Below are positions 48,246 to 51,186 of a DNA stretch of 51,186 bases, in pieces. Within the stretch, counting starts at the first letter, position 1, and every line of letters begins with the position of its first letter. The notes under the pieces were generated by a model. It was given only the letters and a program-made list of their open reading frames with translations, was not told the origin of the DNA and made no database searches. This DNA is from Candidatus Magasanikiibacteriota bacterium. GTDB taxonomy: Bacteria; Patescibacteriota; Patescibacteriia; Magasanikbacterales; UBA922. The translations under genes were made by a program, and so were the position numbers. The stretch lies in NCBI GenBank assembly GCA_018650645.1, contig JABIFP010000003.1:1-51186 (forward strand), given 5' to 3'.

Positions 48246-48603
48246 CGCTTTGGTAAGCGAGAAAAAATGGAGGGGACCTCACAGCGCGGTACCGGTGGTG
48301 CGGTGCGTTGCTGTGAGGCCACCTATCGGCGGCAAGAAACAATTGCGAGCGATGCTCGCTTGATTGCCCTCAGGCCTTGTGTCCTGTCGCCAGTGTGTGA
48401 TGTCTCCCCTCCTTGCTTGAAAGCCATACGCTACCACTGACATCAGTGTGGTGTTGTATGTTTTGCCCGTGATGGGCGGTACGCCAACTTGGTATCCGCG
48501 GTGGTATTCCGTGGGCCCGTTGACACTACAGGCGCGTTCGCGTCGCGGCGTTCTTCCACCGCATATCTACTTGCTCCTCTTGGCTGGCTGCGCTTGCGTC
48601 GCG
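48246..48603 (-). other. GC-rich leader/3' region with hairpins and mini-ORFs
   Basis: No gene can be supported firmly. Visible are a 9-bp inverted repeat CCTCACAGC (48277-48285) / GCTGTGAGG (48310-48318), a weak terminator CGCTT/AAGCG with eight T (48238-48259, minus), an AAGAGGAG SD-like box followed by a 12-codon ORF (MRWKNAATRTRL, near 48563), and AAGGAGGGGAG near 48412. A stop-free frame runs on the minus strand for about 100 codons (from about 48567 to 48288) but lacks a start with an SD. Confidence 0.4.
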
Positions 48604-48780
48604 TCAGCCCTCGCCGATGATCTTGTCGAACTCGTTGGCGCTGCCGGTCAGGTGGTCGTGGCACGCGCTGCGGTCGCCGTCGTCGTGGTGCACCCGGGCG
48701 TCGCCGGGCGGCTTGTTCGCCGTCGCGATCGAGGTGTGGGTGGTGGTGGTGGGCGGGCCAGTGCTGCACTGGTTCATCAT
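48604..48780 (-). CDS. Small GC-rich hydrophilic protein (58 aa)
   Basis: ATG ATG AAC at 48780, preceded by GGAGGGAGAGGATAA, a strong Shine-Dalgarno. The product MMNQCSTGPPTTTTHTSIAT continues with ANKPPGDARVHHDDGDRSAC and ends HDHLTGSANEFDKIIGEG, then TGA. It is hydrophilic with four His and two Cys and could bind a metal, but no family is recognised. GC content is well above the surroundings. A TTGACA promoter lies about 90 bases upstream. Opposite-strand ORFs here (48448-49083, 48617-49186) have no start signals and run into the neighbouring gene antisense, so this frame is preferred. Confidence 0.5.
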   Translation of the reverse strand: MMNQCSTGPPTTTTHTSIATANKPPGDARVHHDDGDRSACHDHLTGSANEFDKIIGEG

Positions 48781-48868
48781 TTATCCTCTCCCTCCTACGA
48801 GGGCCGTACTGGTCTCGGTCGGGAACAGGGTGAATTGTGTTGTCCCAACTTTCTGCCAGCTAAAATAT

Positions 48869-48897
48869 ATCCTATACCTAATATATTCCTGTGTCAA
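48869..48897 (-). promoter_or_regulatory. Promoter of the third GC-rich unit
   Basis: TTGACA, 17 bases, TAGGAT on the minus strand, directly after the amidotransferase terminator. Confidence 0.6.
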
Positions 48898-48913
48898 ATC
48901 CCCTGTATCAAAA

Positions 48914-48932
48914 AAGAGCGACCTGCGCTCTT
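48914..48932 (-). terminator. Terminator of the amidotransferase gene
   Basis: AAGAGCG-CAGGT-CGCTCTT then TTTTG on the minus strand, five bases after the stop. Confidence 0.75.
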
Positions 48933-48937
48933 TTATT

Positions 48938-49648
48938 TTATTCGTACACTATTGCAGCAAACGCATGCAAAAGCGAGGTGGCTTCCGGACTTTCTCGGAG
49001 CCCTCTCGATATGTGATCAAAGCTCTGCCCTTCCGCATATGCAGGATACATCCCCAATCTATCCATCATCCTCTGCGGATTAATTTCTGGATGCGCCAAT
49101 GTTCCCCAAACCCGCGTACCTTCTACTCTAAACGAATTCACCTCGACTTGATCTGTCCCTGCAAGTGCAATCAGATGATCCGGTAAATTGATAATTGTTT
49201 CTTTGTGGCCAAACTGTGCATCAAAAACGGCAGGCATGTGCGCAAATAACGGATCCTCTTTTGCCGCTTCCAATACTCTCATAATCCTAGTTCCAGATTC
49301 GCGCATTAATTCTGCATTGGTAATAGAAGCACCATAATGCAACGCAATAAATTGATATCCAAAACATACACCTAAGAGTGGAATGTCTTTCTCTATCAAT
49401 CTATCAATAAATGTAAGAGTTCTATCTTTCCACGTTCCCTCTCCATCACCATTTCCCAGCATGAATTCCCCGCTCCCTGCCAAGATAACTCCTCCTACAT
49501 TAAATAAATTATCCGGAAATATCTCTGTAATAGCATCTAAAAAAACAATTCTTTCTGCAATGTCTGCATACTCTTCTAAAAAACAGCGTTGCTCATGCTG
49601 TTTAGATATATCGGTTCTGTATTGGATAATATACAATTGTTTTTGCAT
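48938..49648 (-). CDS. Class I glutamine amidotransferase (GuaA-N-like)
   Basis: 236 aa. Rossmann-like start (QLYIIQYRT), oxyanion strand GGVILAGSGEFML, nucleophile elbow LLGVCFGYQFIALHYG (C95), and His/Glu of the triad in TLAHPEIN (H186, E188). The family hydrolyses glutamine and passes ammonia to a partner, or cleaves gamma-glutamyl bonds. Lone GATase1 proteins like this are annotated as GMP synthase-like; the synthase domain is absent. The partner is unknown. Confidence 0.88.
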   Translation of the reverse strand: MQKQLYIIQYRTDISKQHEQRCFLEEYADIAERIVFLDAITEIFPDNLFNVGGVILAGSGEFMLGNGDGEGTWKDRTLTFIDRLIEKDIPLLGVCFGYQFIALHYGASITNAELMRESGTRIMRVLEAAKEDPLFAHMPAVFDAQFGHKETIINLPDHLIALAGTDQVEVNSFRVEGTRVWGTLAHPEINPQRMMDRLGMYPAYAEGQSFDHISRGLRESPEATSLLHAFAAIVYE

Positions 49649-49710
49649 AATTTTGTATCATTACGGCTCACTCATACAGTATATCAGAGAACAGTATGAT
49701 GCAAGTCAAA

Positions 49711-49730
49711 GGCCGCCAAAATAGGCGGCC
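49711..49730 (-). terminator. Terminator of the 49743-51096 unit
   Basis: GGCCGCC-TATTTT-GGCGGCC then TTTGACTT on the minus strand, 12 bases after the stop. Confidence 0.75.
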
Positions 49731-49742
49731 TTGTGAACAGAG

Positions 49743-49925
49743 TCATGAAACCACGCTACCCCGCGGTAGAGTGCGAATGTTTTGGACCATGTGACCGCCA
49801 CCGCTTGCGCAAATGACGCGCACAGTGGTATCAGTCAGACCAATGACCTCTCCGCGGATGCATCTTCCCCCTGGGAGCCTGATAGTCACGTAATCCCTCA
49901 CTTTCAATTCACGAGTAATGCTCAC
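49743..49925 (-). CDS. Small SH3/Sm-like beta-barrel protein (60 aa)
   Basis: GTG start (49925) after AAAGGAGATGTT. The sequence VRDYVTIRLPGGRCIRGEVI, then GLTDTTVRVICASGGGHMVQ reads as five short strands of an SH3-like or Sm-like barrel ('G-x-x-x-x-G-x-V-x-x-x-x-x-x-x-x-V' pattern as in Hfq/LSm and KOW-type folds). RNA or ligand binding is possible, by fold only. GC content is higher than the preceding gene. It follows the Xaa-Pro peptidase gene by 56 bases that hold a long hairpin overlapping its own ribosome binding site. Confidence 0.6.
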   Translation of the reverse strand: MSITRELKVRDYVTIRLPGGRCIRGEVIGLTDTTVRVICASGGGHMVQNIRTLPRGSVVS

Positions 49926-49933
49926 AACATCTC

Positions 49934-49980
49934 CTTTACCTGTCTTTGCGCGTCCGGACTGTGCGCATAAACAGGTAAAG
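49934..49980 (-). promoter_or_regulatory. Hairpin overlapping the SD of the 60-aa gene
   Basis: CTTTACCTGT (49934-49943) pairs with ACAGGTAAAG (49971-49980), and TTTGCGC/GCGCATAA-like bases extend it inward. On the minus strand the 3' arm ends in GGTAAAG, the first bases of the AAAGGAG Shine-Dalgarno. It starts right after the peptidase stop. Confidence 0.6.
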
Positions 49981-51096
49981 TTATGGAATCTGTAATACTT
50001 TGGGATAATTGGTTAGATTTTTACATCCATCTTTTGTGATAACAACAACATCCTCAATTCGCACACCACCAAGCTCAGAATAATAGAGTCCTGGTTCTAC
50101 CGTAACCACATTTCCAATTTCTGCAGTTGCTTTACTCCCAGCGCTTACATATGGTGCCTCATGAATTTCAACACCGAGTCCATGACCTGTTCCGTGAATA
50201 AATCCTTCATCTTTAGTTTTGTGACCAAGCTGAATGAATGTTTGTACACACGCCGCATGCACATCAGCAAATGGTACGCCTGGCGCAATCAGTTTTATTG
50301 CGCGCTCCTGCGCTAATTGCACGGCATCATACATTTCCTGCAATACGGTAGACACATCGCCCTTAATATATGTCCGCGTCATGTCTGCAAAGTATCCTGT
50401 TTGTGTATCTCTTGGAAAAATGTCACAAATAATTGTTTGATTTGGCCTCAATGCTCCACTTCCAGAGTGATGAGGAATTGCCGCGTGCTGTGCACAGGAA
50501 ATAATCATGCCTTCTTCATTTTTCATACCTTGCTCAAGTAGCACATGCTCAACTTCTTGACTGAGCAGTTCACTTGTCAGTACTTCTCCAGTATCTCCAA
50601 CAATAAAATCCCCTTTTATTTCTGCCTCTGCTAATCGATTTTCTATATACGTGAATGCGATTTGTGTTTTTTTCAGGGCCGACGTTATTGCCTGCACTTC
50701 CTGCATGCTTTTTGTTAATCGATTCGGGAAAAAGGGTTGTTGCACATTGATTATTATTCTTTGCCGTTCTAAAAACTTTGCCAAAAGTAATGGAAATGAG
50801 GGTGGCACAGCTATTGTATTCCCTTCCCCATATTCTTTTATAATAAGTAATGCTAACTGCTGCACTACGGTTGAATCTCCAGCCAACTCGCGTGCCCTAT
50901 CTAATAATGAATTCACCAGTATCAATTCTATATTAGGATTTGTATTTTTTTCTACAAACACCCCGTACTCACGATGATCTAAAAAAATGAATGTTTGACT
51001 ATCTGTTATAAGTGCAAAAAAAGGATCAGCAACCTGTACTTTTGTGAGGTAGTACATGTCAGCATCTTTTGTTGAACTGTATAGTAATGAAGTCAT
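49981..51096 (-). CDS. Xaa-Pro aminopeptidase-type M24 metallopeptidase
   Basis: 371 aa from MTSLLYSSTKDADMYYLTKV (51096). The N-terminal creatinase-like domain (about 1-145) is followed by the pita-bread domain. Metal ligands visible are Asp in IICDIFPRD, Asp in YFADMTRTYI, His in FIHGTGHGLGVEIHE, Glu in VTVEPGLYY and Glu in GVRIEDVVVI. Homologues (PepP/PepQ) cleave X-Pro bonds. The usual first ligand context is DxG; here it is DIFPRDTQTGYFADMT, a slightly longer loop. Cotranscribed with the 60-aa barrel protein. Confidence 0.9.
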   Translation of the reverse strand: MTSLLYSSTKDADMYYLTKVQVADPFFALITDSQTFIFLDHREYGVFVEKNTNPNIELILVNSLLDRARELAGDSTVVQQLALLIIKEYGEGNTIAVPPSFPLLLAKFLERQRIIINVQQPFFPNRLTKSMQEVQAITSALKKTQIAFTYIENRLAEAEIKGDFIVGDTGEVLTSELLSQEVEHVLLEQGMKNEEGMIISCAQHAAIPHHSGSGALRPNQTIICDIFPRDTQTGYFADMTRTYIKGDVSTVLQEMYDAVQLAQERAIKLIAPGVPFADVHAACVQTFIQLGHKTKDEGFIHGTGHGLGVEIHEAPYVSAGSKATAEIGNVVTVEPGLYYSELGGVRIEDVVVITKDGCKNLTNYPKVLQIP

Positions 51097-51186
51097 AAAA
51101 ATTTGGTTACGTTGGTGCCCCACCCAAACCACAGAGTGGCCGGTAGGGCTAACCAGAACATGGGTAGATTACCACACCATGTGACC

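Noticed and set aside
48448-49186. Plus-strand ORFs of 211 and 189 codons
   Set aside because: They are GC-driven open frames running antisense into the amidotransferase gene, across its terminator and the minus-strand promoter, with no SD.

Overview
The window reads as a chromosomal segment of a Patescibacteria (Candidate Phyla Radiation) bacterium. The S10-spc ribosomal protein cluster lacks rpmD (uL30) between rpsE and rplO, a known trait of that group. The 16S rRNA gene stands alone, with no 23S, 5S or tRNA beside it. Ribosomal proteins S5, L22 and L3 carry low-complexity tails, and many small proteins are unrecognisable. TGA is used as a stop, so this is not a UGA-recoding lineage. The backbone is moderately AT-rich and promoters are very uniform: TTGAC[A/G], a 17-base spacer, then TATAAT-like. 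Lineage below phylum level cannot be fixed from this sequence.

Layout. 1-10 kb: LamG-type surface proteins, a Pif1-like helicase, tRNA-Asn beside a small palindromic repeat, a lone NMT1/SsuA-like binding protein, a NUDIX hydrolase, a frameshifted GT-C-type membrane glycosyltransferase, a P-loop kinase, greA and tRNA-Trp. 10-13 kb: rpmG, then an operon hyp-adk-map-ruvX-recO. 13-25.6 kb: one long leftward ribosomal block (tuf, rpsJ, then rplC to secY) with a promoter and a candidate attenuator ahead of rplC. 25.8-29.2 kb: an acidic unknown protein, a GC-rich lipoprotein unit and the isolated 16S rRNA with long processing arms. 29.2-31.4 kb: a SET-domain protein coupled to a cyclodipeptide-synthase-like protein, then trmD and a DUF2061 protein. 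31.5-36.1 kb: a giant secreted multidomain protein. 36.2-39.5 kb: the str operon rpsL-rpsG-fusA with an attenuator-like leader. 39.6-44.1 kb: a small membrane protein, a CNNM/CorC-type protein, a second GC-rich lipoprotein unit, a site-2 protease, rpmB and an orphan histidine kinase. 44.1-45.5 kb: a candidate 6S-like small RNA, a GC-rich Arg-rich ORF, a strongly structured region flanked by repeats and a Cys-rich small membrane protein. 45.5-51.1 kb: ndk, uvrD/pcrA, a third GC-rich unit, a glutamine amidotransferase, a small SH3-like protein and an Xaa-Pro peptidase.

The most unusual material lies in two places. The first is the SET plus CDPS-like gene pair. The second is a set of GC-rich transcription units (26.5-27.0, 41.2-41.9, 44.4-45.2 and 48.2-48.9 kb). 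These have host-type promoters and strong Shine-Dalgarno sequences, several have clear terminators, and they encode small orphan proteins or mini-ORFs with base composition unlike their neighbours. Coordinates are hand counted and may be off by a base or two for sites.
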